From assembly GCF_000171235.2 (NCBI RefSeq), contig NZ_ABEA03000157.1:1-64000 (forward strand): a DNA stretch of 64,000 nucleotides, given 5' to 3'. The first letter of the stretch is position 1. Every line of letters begins with the position of its first letter. The notes under the pieces were generated by a model. That model was not told the DNA's origin. It saw nothing but the letters and a program-made list of their open reading frames with translations, and searched no databases. Made by a program: the position numbers and the translations under genes. This stretch comes from Geminisphaera colitermitum TAV2 (GTDB lineage: Bacteria; Verrucomicrobiota; Verrucomicrobiia; Opitutales; Opitutaceae). Positions 9,732-19,401 of this stretch are shown in pieces.

Positions 9732-12644
9732 TTATTTGGTGATCTGTACGTATCCGCTGCTGAAGCCGATCGTGCCGCCGCCCACGATGGTGACGGAGCT
9801 GATGTCAGCCGTGCCGGTGACCGCGAACAGGTTGTAGGTGCCGGTTCCCACGTTGCCGGTGTCGATCGTAGCGGTGCCGAGATCGAGATTGCCGTTGATG
9901 GTCAGGACCGGAGTGGAGCCGTCCACCACAATCGTGGCATTGGAGGCATACGCCACGCTGCCGACGACGGCGCCGGTGCCGCTCAGGCTGGCCGGAGCGG
10001 CCGCGCCAACCGTGGCGCCAACGGTGATGTCCACCTCGCCGCCAATTTGGCCGAGCACGGTGTTGATGACGGTCGCGCCGTTGAGGAGCGTGAACGTGCC
10101 GGCGTAGCCGGTGGCCGTTCCCGTGATGACGACGGTGCCGCCGCCCGTGCGGGTCAGGTCATAGGAGCCAGTGGAGGACAGGTCGCCCGCCAGAGTGAAC
10201 ACCTTTTCCTGGCCGTCCACGTGGATGTCGGAGTTGGCTGTCACCACGACGCCGGAGAAGAGGGTGGCCGAGTGCACGCCTGCGGCAGGATCGTAGCGGA
10301 GACCGCCGAGGATGCCGAGGCCGCGATCATCCTGCACATTGCCACCGATGGCGCGCTGGGTGCTGCCGAGGTAGACCAAGCCGCCGAATCCGTATTCGAC
10401 GCCTTCTCCGTTGGTGGAGAGGCGAAGCTGGCCGCCTTGCTCCACCGTGATGGAGGCAACGCTGGCAAGCGCCGCCGGGGCGGACACATCGAGCACGCCT
10501 TGCGACACCGTAACCGTGCCGGTGAGGGTCTTGGCGTAGCGGGAGAACCGCAGGTAGCCGCGACCGCTTTTCACGAAGTTGCCCGCGCCAGTGATGTCTC
10601 CCTGGAAGCGGGTGTCGTTTTCAACCCATTCGCCAACCTCGTCGTCGTAATACACATCGTCCGCCTGGTTGACGGTGAGGGTCTTGCCCGAGGCAATTTG
10701 GAGGAAGGCGTTGTTCACGCCGGCTTCCGCCGGATCGGGCGAGTTGCCGTCGAGGAGGCTGACGGTGGAGTCGGCATTGAGGATGAGCGTGCGGGTGTCC
10801 TCGTCGTTGGTGAAGAGGAGCGGGCCGCTGCCGAGCGAACCGGTGGCGGGCACGACGAGCGTGCCGTTGCGGACGTTGGTGCCGCCGGTGTAGGTGTTGC
10901 CCGCGCTGGCGAGCGTGAGCGTGCCCTGACCCTGCTTGCGGAATCCGCCTTCACCAGTGATCGCGCCGTTGAGCGTGAGTGAACCGGTGGCGCCACGGGC
11001 AAAGATCTGGTTGCCCAGATCGGGACGGCCCTGCGCGTCGAGGTCAGCGCCAGTGGGGATCACAAGGACCACCGGGTTGGCGAGCGTCACCACGAGATTG
11101 GTATCGGTGGCCAGCCAGCCGCCATCGAGGGTGATGATCGGAAGGTTGGTGAGCGCGGAGCCAAACGTGTAGAGACCGTCACGATTGAGGAGGAGCTCTC
11201 CGTAGTCGAGGTTGTCATTGCCGTTTTCATCCTCGGTCGCGGGGCCATAGACTTTGATGGCCTCGGTGTGGGTGAGGATGCCATTGCGGGTCACGGCCAG
11301 GGTGCCTTGGACAATGGCGGTTTCGCCCGTGTAGGCTTTGGTCGTGGTCTGGAATTCCTGCAGGCCGACGCCCGTCTTGATGATGTCGCCGTTGCCGATG
11401 ATCGCGCCACGGTAGCTGACGTTGCTGCCCTCCTGCTTGAGCGTGAGGACTGCGCCGTCGATATTGACCGTGCCGGATTCGGAGCCGGTGAGGCCGCGCA
11501 CGGTGAGATTACCACCGAGCTTGAAGGTCGTGCTGTTGCCGAGATCGACGCGAGCGGTATTGGAAACAGTGAACGTGGAGGCGGTATTCACCGCGCCCTC
11601 GTAGACCTTGAGGTCGCCGGTAAGGTTGGCATTGCCGCCGAGCACGAGTGTGCCGGCGCCCTGCTTCACGAGATCGGCGCCGTTGATTGTGGCGGTGATT
11701 GTGGCGGTGTGGGCGCTGTTGGGAATGTTGACAGTACCAGAAAACAGAAGATTTCCAGAACCATTGGCGAGCGTCACGTTTGTAGCGCCAAATTCGATAC
11801 CATTAACAACGAAATTTCCATTCACTGAAATCGTATTATTGGCATTAGAAAAGACGGCCTTTCTGCCACTGATCCAATTATCGCCATCCCAGTTGGCGCT
11901 CGACCAGTTGCCGTTGCCACCATCCCAAGGTAGCTGGACCCCTCCCGTAGGGACAGCCTCAATCTCGATGTCGGTGATGCCGAGACCGTCGCGGGTGCCG
12001 CTGCCGCTGTTGGTGGAATACTGCCAGCGGAGGTAGGCGGTGGCATTGTTGGCCAGCGGACTGGGCAGGACGATGACCACTTCGCGCTGGCTGCTGTAGG
12101 CGGGCAAGTTGCCATCGTAGGCGATGTTGCCGCCGGCGTTGATCGGAGCCACCCACACGTCGGAGTCGGGCACGCTGCTGAAGCCGCCGGTCGAGGTGTT
12201 GTATTTGAGACGGATGGAGTTTTCACGGGCGCCATCACGCCAGATGGCCGCTCGATACTTGACGCGCAGCGCCGTGATCGCGTTGCCGGACGTATTCTTG
12301 ATCTCAGCGAAGAGGCGGGAATCGCCCAAGCCGCTGCCTTCAAGGATGCCAAACCAGCGTTTGTTCAAATCCTCCGTGCTGGCCGGGTCTCGGAAGGTGC
12401 GGAAGCCAATGGTGCCGTCGCTCCCAGTCACCGTGCCGCCAGCGCCTCCGGGAACGAAAGGCGGCGACGATTGCTCCGCCTCGGCAAAGAAGCCATCCGG
12501 GAGAGAGCCGCTGGTGCCGTTGAACCCGGAAAAATCCTGGGTGTAGGTCCCGCTGCCATTCCATGCAATTTGGGCGGCCAGTGGATTGAACGCGAGCAAG
12601 CTCGCGGAGAGGAGCATGAAGCTCCGGGTCATGTCTTTATTCAT
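9732..12644 (-). CDS. secreted protein with autotransporter-associated beta-strand repeats
   Basis: 970 residues with a signal peptide (MTRSFMLLSASLLAFNPLAAQ, cleavage near residue 25). After an N-terminal jelly-roll-like region (~30-240) the protein is built of PATR-type repeats: LVKQGAGTLVLGGNANLTGDLKV, FRKQGQGTLTLASAGNTYTGG and related copies, each 'K.G.GtLtL.g..ntytG.t.v..G'. These form a right-handed beta-helix. The usual C-terminal beta-barrel of an autotransporter is absent and no PEP-CTERM tail is visible, so surface attachment, if any, must occur another way. Start ATG 12644; 12632 is an alternative. Confidence 0.9.
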   Translation of the reverse strand: MNKDMTRSFMLLSASLLAFNPLAAQIAWNGSGTYTQDFSGFNGTSGSLPDGFFAEAEQSSPPFVPGGAGGTVTGSDGTIGFRTFRDPASTEDLNKRWFGILEGSGLGDSRLFAEIKNTSGNAITALRVKYRAAIWRDGARENSIRLKYNTSTGGFSSVPDSDVWVAPINAGGNIAYDGNLPAYSSQREVVIVLPSPLANNATAYLRWQYSTNSGSGTRDGLGITDIEIEAVPTGGVQLPWDGGNGNWSSANWDGDNWISGRKAVFSNANNTISVNGNFVVNGIEFGATNVTLANGSGNLLFSGTVNIPNSAHTATITATINGADLVKQGAGTLVLGGNANLTGDLKVYEGAVNTASTFTVSNTARVDLGNSTTFKLGGNLTVRGLTGSESGTVNIDGAVLTLKQEGSNVSYRGAIIGNGDIIKTGVGLQEFQTTTKAYTGETAIVQGTLAVTRNGILTHTEAIKVYGPATEDENGNDNLDYGELLLNRDGLYTFGSALTNLPIITLDGGWLATDTNLVVTLANPVVLVIPTGADLDAQGRPDLGNQIFARGATGSLTLNGAITGEGGFRKQGQGTLTLASAGNTYTGGTNVRNGTLVVPATGSLGSGPLLFTNDEDTRTLILNADSTVSLLDGNSPDPAEAGVNNAFLQIASGKTLTVNQADDVYYDDEVGEWVENDTRFQGDITGAGNFVKSGRGYLRFSRYAKTLTGTVTVSQGVLDVSAPAALASVASITVEQGGQLRLSTNGEGVEYGFGGLVYLGSTQRAIGGNVQDDRGLGILGGLRYDPAAGVHSATLFSGVVVTANSDIHVDGQEKVFTLAGDLSSTGSYDLTRTGGGTVVITGTATGYAGTFTLLNGATVINTVLGQIGGEVDITVGATVGAAAPASLSGTGAVVGSVAYASNATIVVDGSTPVLTINGNLDLGTATIDTGNVGTGTYNLFAVTGTADISSVTIVGGGTIGFSSGYVQITK

Positions 12645-13551
12645 GATGTTTTCTCTGGTTTATATTTGTTTGTTGCCTGACGATGCCGGAATGGGGCTGG
12701 CGCCCGCCTCGCTCCGACGCACGCACTATCGGGAAGGGCCTCGCCGGGCGAAACGAGAATATCGTTACAGTCAGGTTAATTTTGCGGCCGGGTGCAGTGA
12801 ATAACTTTTTAATGCATTCGTTGATTGTGTATTGCGGAAGATCGGCGTGAACGATTTTTTGGAGCCGGAAGGGGCTTGACAACATGCGGGAGGAACCCGG
12901 ATCCTCGTCTTTATTAATCGGATACGATTCCAGCAATGAATTGACCTCCAACGGGAAAGACTGCGCTTCCGAAAAGCATCCGAGCGCGAAAAAAATGCCG
13001 GATAATTTTCCAAGCAATGGAATTATGAATACAGCTAGAAATGCGTTTCCGTAACCTGGTTTTTACATTGGCCGCTGCAACCGAACCCAAGAACCACGGA
13101 TGGCTTGGATTGGCTGCGCCAAAACCGAAGGACCCAAACAGTAACCGCAAATGAACGCGAATGGTCGCGAATAAAACAATGAATCCAGCCTCCTTATTCG
13201 CGTTTAGAGCATTTTTTAAAAATTTGAATGGCCACAAAAAGGCACAAAAATCCAAGCTGACGACGAGGCCGCCCCGCGCGCCTATAGGCGCCTGCAACGT
13301 CTCATCCGCTCCTGGATTTTTTGTGCTGCCTTTTCGTGGCCATTCTCTCCTCCCGTTGCGGCTCTGCCGCCTCAAGAGATCCGTGGTTAAAAAATCGAAC
13401 GTACCACTGAAAACGTCGAGGAACCTATTTTCATAATTCCGTAAAAACTCTGTGTCTTTGTGTCTCTGTGGTTAAAAATCGGTTTTTGAGAAGTTCCCAT
13501 AAGCCTGCCCAGTGTCTGGTCGCCAGTCTCAAGACGCTAGTTGCCAGGATG
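12645..13551. other. 907-base non-coding region with repeat-like DNA
   Basis: No convincing gene. It is relatively AT-rich and holds an imperfect inverted repeat (13226-13253 against 13314-13345) and, at 13443-13475, a 'ctctgtgtctttgtgtctctg' type repeat also seen (reverse strand) near 53101. The promoter of the autotransporter-repeat gene should lie near 12650-12780. Confidence 0.5.
13226..13345. repeat. imperfect inverted repeat, ~28-32 bp arms
   Basis: Left arm begins GAATGGCCACAAAAAGGCAC; the right arm ends TTTTCGTGGCCATTC, its complement with small differences. About 60 bases lie between the arms. Confidence 0.6.
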
Positions 13552-13588
13552 CAAAAAACCCCGCCCCGGAATCAACCGGAGCGGGGTT
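13552..13588 (-). terminator. intrinsic terminator
   Basis: On the minus strand AACCCCGCTCCGG, a 6-base loop and CCGGGGCGGGGTT (one mismatch) are followed by a T-run (TTTTTTGC). It lies 30 bases after the stop of the PEP-CTERM gene 14416-13619 and must end that transcript. Confidence 0.85.
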
Positions 13589-13618
13589 GTATTCATTCTG
13601 ATATGACTCCGACCAAAA

Positions 13619-14416
13619 TCATCCTGCCGCCATCCGGCGGCGGCGGATGACCAGCACGCCGGTCAAAGCCAGTCCGCCGAAAATCGCTACATAGGTGGCA
13701 GGCTCGGGCACTGCGGCCGCGGATACAGTTAATTTCAGATCGTCGAAAAACATCTCCGGAAACGCGCCGGCTGCGGTCGGATTGGCAGTGATTCGAAGCC
13801 ACACTGACTCGCCTTCAATCGTCTGGGCGGTGCCGACCACACTCTTCCATGCGTCCGATGCGCCGCTGCCCTCTCTGATCCCATTGAAAAAGCTCAGTTC
13901 CACCTCTGTAAAAGTAACACTGTCCCAACTTATGGAGAGGGTGAAATAGTCGCTGACATCAGGGAAGGCGCCAGGCGAGAGACCGCGGAACAGGAATTCG
14001 ATGGCGAGGGAATCGCCGACATGGTCGGTCAGCGGTATCGCGTTGAACTGATACCACTGCGTTGTAGTGCTGGAAGTTGAGCTAAACTCGGAAAATCGCA
14101 GCAGGTTGCCTCCCGAAGCTCCGTCTATACCATCCCAGGAGCTGTCGGAAGAGTAAAAACCGAAAAATGGATTCTGGATTCCTGTGCCTAGATTGGTTAC
14201 AGTATCTCCAAACCAGATACGGTAAGAACTTGCTTCAACATTGCCTCGGTTATCTCCATATTGTGAATACAGTCCTATGTTGTTTCCGCTCGGACTGGTG
14301 CTTCCGAATGTCTCGAAGAAAACCACTTCAGTGGTCTGGCCGAAGGAGACAGTGAGGCAGGCAATGCCAAAAAAGGAAATCAGGGCCAGCGGTCTGAATT
14401 TCGGGAATAATTTCAT
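13619..14416 (-). CDS. PEP-CTERM sorting-domain protein
   Basis: 265 residues: signal peptide (LALISFFGIACLTVSFGQ, cleavage near residue 26), a beta-rich middle part, and a C-terminal PEP-CTERM tail (AVPEPATYVAIFGGLALTG followed by VIRRRRMAAG). The VPEP motif, membrane helix and basic tail are the sorting signal cut by an exosortase, which normally accompanies exopolysaccharide production. The middle resembles no family I can name; its 'FFETFG' opening is shared with the next gene upstream. It has its own terminator. Confidence 0.85.
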   Translation of the reverse strand: MKLFPKFRPLALISFFGIACLTVSFGQTTEVVFFETFGSTSPSGNNIGLYSQYGDNRGNVEASSYRIWFGDTVTNLGTGIQNPFFGFYSSDSSWDGIDGASGGNLLRFSEFSSTSSTTTQWYQFNAIPLTDHVGDSLAIEFLFRGLSPGAFPDVSDYFTLSISWDSVTFTEVELSFFNGIREGSGASDAWKSVVGTAQTIEGESVWLRITANPTAAGAFPEMFFDDLKLTVSAAAVPEPATYVAIFGGLALTGVLVIRRRRMAAG

Positions 14417-14438
14417 GGTAATTTCGGAAGAGAGTCAG

Positions 14439-15317
14439 TCAGGCTTGTATCCGCATGTTTCGGCGGCGCAGGACGACAAAAAGTAACGCACTGGCAGCCA
14501 TCCCCAGGACGTACACCGCAGGCTCAGGCACGGCTGCAGCCGTGATCGTCAGGGAATCAATGCGAATCGGAGCGCTGTATTCCTCATAAACGCTTGAGGT
14601 GCTGTATGCTCCCGTCTCCTTCAGAAGTGACGTATCCTGGAACCGGAGTTGCAGCTCGGTGCCAACCACGGTGCCCAGATCCGCTTCCCATATCGTCCAG
14701 GGCCGGGTGGGATCGACCGTGGTTCCGGGTGTGCCGATATCCTTCTGGTAGAGCGTCAGCTCCGACCAGGAGACTCCACCGTCGTAACTGGCCTCGAACT
14801 TTACATAATCGTTCAGATTGGCTGTCAGTTCGCGTGAGGTCGCGACTAGGTCTCCCCACTCATCGGTCTCGGAGGTGAACGCGGGGTAAAACCCCGCCCC
14901 GCCATTGTTCGCAGCCCAGCCGATGAGCGCCGATAGTTGCAGGGTTAGCGACTGACCAATGACTGAAGACGTATCAATTCCCGAGATACCGAGTCCTCCT
15001 CCAGCTTTGGCGATTACAAAGTGAGCATCAGGAGCGATGTTGGGGGTATACCCAGCATTCTGATTGGTTCTCCAGTTATTCCGGGTCTCTACTTTTACAA
15101 ACAGACCTGAGGTGGAATAATTGTAGTAGGCTACATCGGGTGCCGTGAAATTGGCAATCAGCTCATTGAAGTTATAGTTAGTAGTCCCCGGATCAGTCCA
15201 GGTAGCGGTGCCAAACGTCTCCTCGTAGATAACTTGGGCGGACGCGGTGGCGGCCGAGACGGCGAGCAGCGCGCCAAGGGCGGCGCTGCGGACAAGACTG
15301 ATGTGCGTGTTGTTCAT
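14439..15317 (-). CDS. PEP-CTERM sorting-domain protein
   Basis: 292 residues with a signal peptide (AALGALLAVSAATASAQ, cleavage near 28) and a C-terminal AVPEPAVYVLGMAASALLF helix followed by VVLRRRNMRIQA. The mature part opens IYEETFGTATW, like the 'ETFG' start of the downstream paralogue, suggesting a shared jelly-roll fold and gene duplication. 22 bases separate the two genes, so they are probably co-transcribed. Exported to the envelope; function unknown. Confidence 0.85.
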   Translation of the reverse strand: MNNTHISLVRSAALGALLAVSAATASAQVIYEETFGTATWTDPGTTNYNFNELIANFTAPDVAYYNYSTSGLFVKVETRNNWRTNQNAGYTPNIAPDAHFVIAKAGGGLGISGIDTSSVIGQSLTLQLSALIGWAANNGGAGFYPAFTSETDEWGDLVATSRELTANLNDYVKFEASYDGGVSWSELTLYQKDIGTPGTTVDPTRPWTIWEADLGTVVGTELQLRFQDTSLLKETGAYSTSSVYEEYSAPIRIDSLTITAAAVPEPAVYVLGMAASALLFVVLRRRNMRIQA

Positions 15318-15379
15318 GTTTGTAATGAATGAAGGTTGATTGTAACTGAATTAATGGTACAAATTGGGAGAGGCGTTTA

Positions 15380-16276
15380 TTATCGGTATAAGGAATTCCA
15401 GACAGCCCAGATGACGTCGGGTTTGTCGGCGCGGGGGTAATTGCCTCCGAGTTTTTTGACGAGGTAGGCGCTGTCGTAGGTGCGCACACTGCCGTCGAGG
15501 AAGACGATGTTGGAGCGCTGTCCGTAGCGGCCGCAGACGGAAAGACCGTCGCCCTTGGCCCGGCCTTCGCCCCCGTCGCTGCCCTCGGAAGGTTTCTCGG
15601 CGTTCCAATCGAGCACCGATTCGGTCATGAAGGCGATGCGGGAGATCGGAACACTTTCTGGCAGGAGGCGCAGGGACATGCCGCGCGAATCGTTGCGGAC
15701 GGCCATGCTCTCCTTGCTCTCCTTGGTGTAAATCTGCGAGTTCATCATGTAGCAGAAGGTGGGCAGGGAGCCGAACCCGCCGCCGCGGTATTTTTCCACC
15801 GGCGCGCCCGGCGCGTAGAACATGCTGTTGCTCGCCATGTAGGAGGGGTGGAGATTGTCGGTGGCGCGTTCCGAATCAGGAGTGGCGCTGAGCGGAAGCT
15901 GGCCGACATAAGGAGGCAGGGCGTTGAACCAGCAGGTGGCGTACTGGGGATCGTCGATCTCGTTCCAGCGGGGAATGTCGGCGGTGCTTGCCACGACTTC
16001 CCAAGGAAGCCGGTCGCGCGAGTCCTGAAAATACATCTGGAGGGCGATGCCCCACTGGCGAAGATTGCTGGCCGAGGCGGCGCGCCGGGCGCTGGTGCGG
16101 ACCTTGCTGACCACCGGCAGGATGATGGCGGCGAGGATGCCGATGATGGCGATGACGGTGAGCAGCTCGATGAGCGTAAAGCCGGAGCGGATACGGGAGC
16201 GGCGGGCGGCTGGCCCAGCCACCGACCGGTGTGTGGTAGTGGTGTCGTGAGTTGGTGTGGTGTCGTGTCTGGTCAT
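15380..16276 (-). CDS. type II pseudopilin-like protein
   Basis: 298 residues. After a long, His/Thr-rich leader (about 30 residues, [11 protein letters not shown]...) comes [17 protein letters not shown], with Gly at -1 and Glu +5. The C-terminus contains [19 protein letters not shown]. The leader is unusually long for a prepilin signal; starting at ATG 16276 is the shortest reasonable choice, and the frame stays open to 16501. It lies 62 bases upstream of the PEP-CTERM pair and so may head that unit. Confidence 0.82.
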   Translation of the reverse strand: MTRHDTTPTHDTTTTHRSVAGPAARRSRIRSGFTLIELLTVIAIIGILAAIILPVVSKVRTSARRAASASNLRQWGIALQMYFQDSRDRLPWEVVASTADIPRWNEIDDPQYATCWFNALPPYVGQLPLSATPDSERATDNLHPSYMASNSMFYAPGAPVEKYRGGGFGSLPTFCYMMNSQIYTKESKESMAVRNDSRGMSLRLLPESVPISRIAFMTESVLDWNAEKPSEGSDGGEGRAKGDGLSVCGRYGQRSNIVFLDGSVRTYDSAYLVKKLGGNYPRADKPDVIWAVWNSLYR

Positions 16277-16516
16277 GTCTGAACGGGCTGTGGTGCGCCC
16301 GTGAAACCAGCGAAGCGACGGAGCAAAATTCCGAAACAGGAAGATTGTTACAGGAAGGTTAAATCTGTTTCGCGAGAGGTCTGGTTTCTTTTTTAGTGAT
16401 TCGTAATTGGTGAGTTGGGTTTTTGGGAGAAAGTCGGAAAAAGTGGATGTCAAAAGGCTTGACAAGCTGTCGGGAACGGTCGGGTCGCCTGTATTAGTCA
16501 TTGGTTCTCAAGGCAG

Positions 16517-17875
16517 TTAGCGGGCGGTTTCGATGTTCACGGGTTTTCCGGGGAGCGGGACCGTGCCGAGCGTCTGACGGGCGACGGTATCGTAGATCAC
16601 CAGCGTATCCGGATCAGTGATACCGATGGCGACGAGCGCCGGGTGGCCTGGCAGGCCGGCGATGCGGACGACTTTGCCGGGCATGGGCACGCGGGCGAGT
16701 GCGGAGGAGTCGCCAGAGGCGGCGCGGGACACGTCGATCAAGATTAGGTCGGTGCCGGGTGTGGTGATGTTTTCAAGGCTGTCGGCGAGGCGGCGTTTGC
16801 GCTTTCCGGATACAACGGTGGCCACGGTGTGGCCTTCGTCCACGAGCACGGGATAATCGCAGCCAGCCTCAACGGGTAGGAAGGCAACGCGGCGGCGGGC
16901 GGCGACGTCGAAGACCGTGATACCGCCGTCCTGCGAGGCGTTGCTGACGAAGGCGAGGGTGCGCCCTTCGTGCGGGGCGAGGATCACGCGGTCGGGGAAC
17001 GCCGTGCCCCATTGGCCGGCGTCGGCTCCGGTGGGCAGGTAATCGGGGTTTTGCCATTTGCCGGCGAGCGCGGCGTCGAGATCGGCGAAGGCGAGCGCGC
17101 CGTAGAGGTCGAGCGTGACCAGCAGGGTGTTCGATGCGCGATCCACGCGGATGACTTCGGGCGAGGGGCCGGCCTCCTTGTCGGAGAGGTGCAACTCGGG
17201 GTGGTTGCGGGGGAGGGGGAGGTCGGCGACGAGCGAGAGGTCGGTCGCCTTGAGGATGACGATGCGGCTGCCCTGACGGCCTTTCTTGCCGTCTTTCTGG
17301 TGGCTGACGAGCAGGAGCTCTTCCGTATCCATAATCTGGATATCCTCGGGCTTGTGGCCGGGCGGGGTAAGCTGTTTGCGGGAATTCCAGCGGTGGGTGA
17401 TGCGGCCGGAGGCGAGGTCGATGGCCACGAGGTGGCCGTCCTTGCCGCCGACGAAGGCGCGGTCGCGCCAGATGCGGTGCTCTTCCGGAAGGAAGTCGAG
17501 GGTGACGAGGATAGGCGGCGTGCCGGCGGAGGCTTGCAGGTCGAGGAGCGCGAGGTTGGGTTCGCCGCTGCTTTCCGTCTCCGCGTTGAGGACGGCCCGG
17601 CGGCCGTCGCCGGAGATACAAAGCTTGGCGGCATCGCGGAAGGACGGGGCGCGGAAGAGGACGGTGGCGGCATCGGGGGCGCCGTCGGCACCGAGCACGA
17701 CGCGGGCAAGCCCGCCGTCGTCTCCCGACCGGAAGGCGACAAAAACGCTGTCAGCCCACGGGGTGGACAGCGGTAGGATCGCGAGAAAAATCGACGCGAG
17801 GACGGTGAACGGGAAACGGAGACTCAGACGGAGGCGCGGGTGATCGTGTTGGTGCGAGTGGCTGGTGGTGGTCAT
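16517..17875 (-). CDS. secreted beta-propeller protein
   Basis: 452 residues. The first 17 residues are His-rich (TSHSHQHDHP), then a hydrophobic signal segment (FPFTVLASIFLAILPLSTPWA) ends near residue 40. The rest shows repeating blades of the lactonase/YVTN/WD-like type, e.g. HLVAIDLASGRITHRW, IVILKATDLSLVADLPL, ITVFDVAARRRVAFLPV and TLVIYDTVARQTLGTVPLP, each 'v.d..t......'. No catalytic residues can be assigned. ATG 17875 is preferred over GTG 17884. It is transcribed away from the tRNA. Confidence 0.75.
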   Translation of the reverse strand: MTTTSHSHQHDHPRLRLSLRFPFTVLASIFLAILPLSTPWADSVFVAFRSGDDGGLARVVLGADGAPDAATVLFRAPSFRDAAKLCISGDGRRAVLNAETESSGEPNLALLDLQASAGTPPILVTLDFLPEEHRIWRDRAFVGGKDGHLVAIDLASGRITHRWNSRKQLTPPGHKPEDIQIMDTEELLLVSHQKDGKKGRQGSRIVILKATDLSLVADLPLPRNHPELHLSDKEAGPSPEVIRVDRASNTLLVTLDLYGALAFADLDAALAGKWQNPDYLPTGADAGQWGTAFPDRVILAPHEGRTLAFVSNASQDGGITVFDVAARRRVAFLPVEAGCDYPVLVDEGHTVATVVSGKRKRRLADSLENITTPGTDLILIDVSRAASGDSSALARVPMPGKVVRIAGLPGHPALVAIGITDPDTLVIYDTVARQTLGTVPLPGKPVNIETAR

Positions 17876-18095
17876 GCCACACACACGATGCGAGACGATG
17901 GCGGCGGGGCGGCGGCGGAATTGTCACGATTTTGTAATATTTTTGACGCCGTATCTTCGCCATGCCGGTGCCGGTCGGTGTTGTGTATTCGAAATTTAAT
18001 GACGGTTTCCTGTGCATGTCATCGCAGGTCCCTCGTCGCAATTTCATGGGCTGAGGTTGGGTTGGAGTTTCAACTTACAACAGCATATCGTAAAC

Positions 18096-18187
<92 letters not shown>

Positions 18188-18421
18188 GGAAGTGGAGCAA
18201 CAGAGGCAACGAACCGAAAAAAAAAGTGCAAGGCCTTTCTCCCCCTATTTTCACCTCCGTTTTCCCTCCTCTCCGTCACAATCAAGCCCGACACCCATCC
18301 GCATCAGTTGGATTTTGAAAATAATCCCCTTTGCACCGATGCATTTATCTGTCCACACATTCTCTCAGCGATTTCTAAATCCTGCTTCCCCTCCTCATCT
18401 ATTTTTCCTAACTCAGTCACC

Positions 18422-19324
18422 ATGCAAACGATCGGCGAACGCCTCGAAGAAGCCCGCAAACGGAAAGGCATCTCCATCCGTGAAGCCGCGGAAGCCACCA
18501 AAATCCGCAGCGACTACCTGCACAAATTCGAAAGTAATCAATTCGATATCAAGCTCCCAGATATATACTTGCGTGGTTTTCTGCGCAATTACGCAAATTT
18601 CCTGAAGCTTCCCGGTGATCGCATCGTGGCCGATTTTCAGGCGCTCGGTTTTGGCGAGGTGCGCTCCGCAAAGGCTCTCAATCGAGAGGTCTATGGCCGC
18701 ATGGACATCTCCGCGTCCAACGCCAAGGCATCGGGAGATGAGGCGCCTTCCTCCAACACCGCCCCCGGGCTTCCCCCGTCAGCGGCAAATGCGACCGCGG
18801 AACAACCGCCGCGCAAACTTGCTTCGGGACCCGCCGCAGCTTTGCCGGTCACGGCTCGGCCTTCTTCTGTCGGCTCCAGCATTGCCGGACTCAATCTTAA
18901 CCGGGGACTGCTCTTGAAAACCGGCACGCTCATCGCGGGTGCAATTCTCCTGCTGATGCTTGTCGTGTGGGGCGGGGTCGCTCTTGTCAGGGGGAAAAAG
19001 AGTCCGGTGCAGCAACCGTCATCAAATCCGGCCTCGGCAGCCTCGACGTCCGTGCCGACGCCTGTGGGTGACTTCGTGTCTCTGATTGTAACCAACCGCC
19101 CTACCAATCTGAAGGTCACCCGGGTCAGCGATGGCCAGGTTCTCTACCAGAGTGACACTCCGAAGCCGGTCGGTTTCTCCGTGCGGCTGTCGCGTGAACT
19201 GGTGACGATTACCACCGATGCGGCGGAAAATATTGCCATTGATTACCGGGGGCGCCGGTTCAGCCATGGCCAGGTGGGTCGTAGAGAGTTTCCGGTTGAT
19301 CTGAACTCATCAATCATCCGCTAG
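18422..19324 (+). CDS. RodZ-like helix-turn-helix membrane protein
   Basis: 300 residues. The N-terminus MQTIGERLEEARKRKGISIREAAEATKIRSDYLHKFESNQF is the RodZ-type HTH (HTH_25), which in E. coli anchors MreB. A Ser/Pro/Ala-rich linker follows, then one membrane helix (~170-192, TLIAGAILLLMLVVWGGVAL) and a C-terminal beta domain (~218-300) like DUF4115. The domain order and length match RodZ. ATG 18422 is chosen because it gives the full HTH; the open frame upstream runs through the tRNA. The shape-determination role is inferred from family. Confidence 0.8.
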   Translation: MQTIGERLEEARKRKGISIREAAEATKIRSDYLHKFESNQFDIKLPDIYLRGFLRNYANFLKLPGDRIVADFQALGFGEVRSAKALNREVYGRMDISASNAKASGDEAPSSNTAPGLPPSAANATAEQPPRKLASGPAAALPVTARPSSVGSSIAGLNLNRGLLLKTGTLIAGAILLLMLVVWGGVALVRGKKSPVQQPSSNPASAASTSVPTPVGDFVSLIVTNRPTNLKVTRVSDGQVLYQSDTPKPVGFSVRLSRELVTITTDAAENIAIDYRGRRFSHGQVGRREFPVDLNSSIIR

Positions 19325-19401
19325 TGATGTTGTGCCATGCGGGATAAGTCGGTTCCCGCTTGGCGTGGAGGCACGAGAGACTCTTAGTGGCGGGCTTTTC
19401 C

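Noticed and set aside
12645-13551. Possible small genes in the long gap
   Set aside because: Open frames there are short, without signal peptides or motifs, and overlap repeat sequence.
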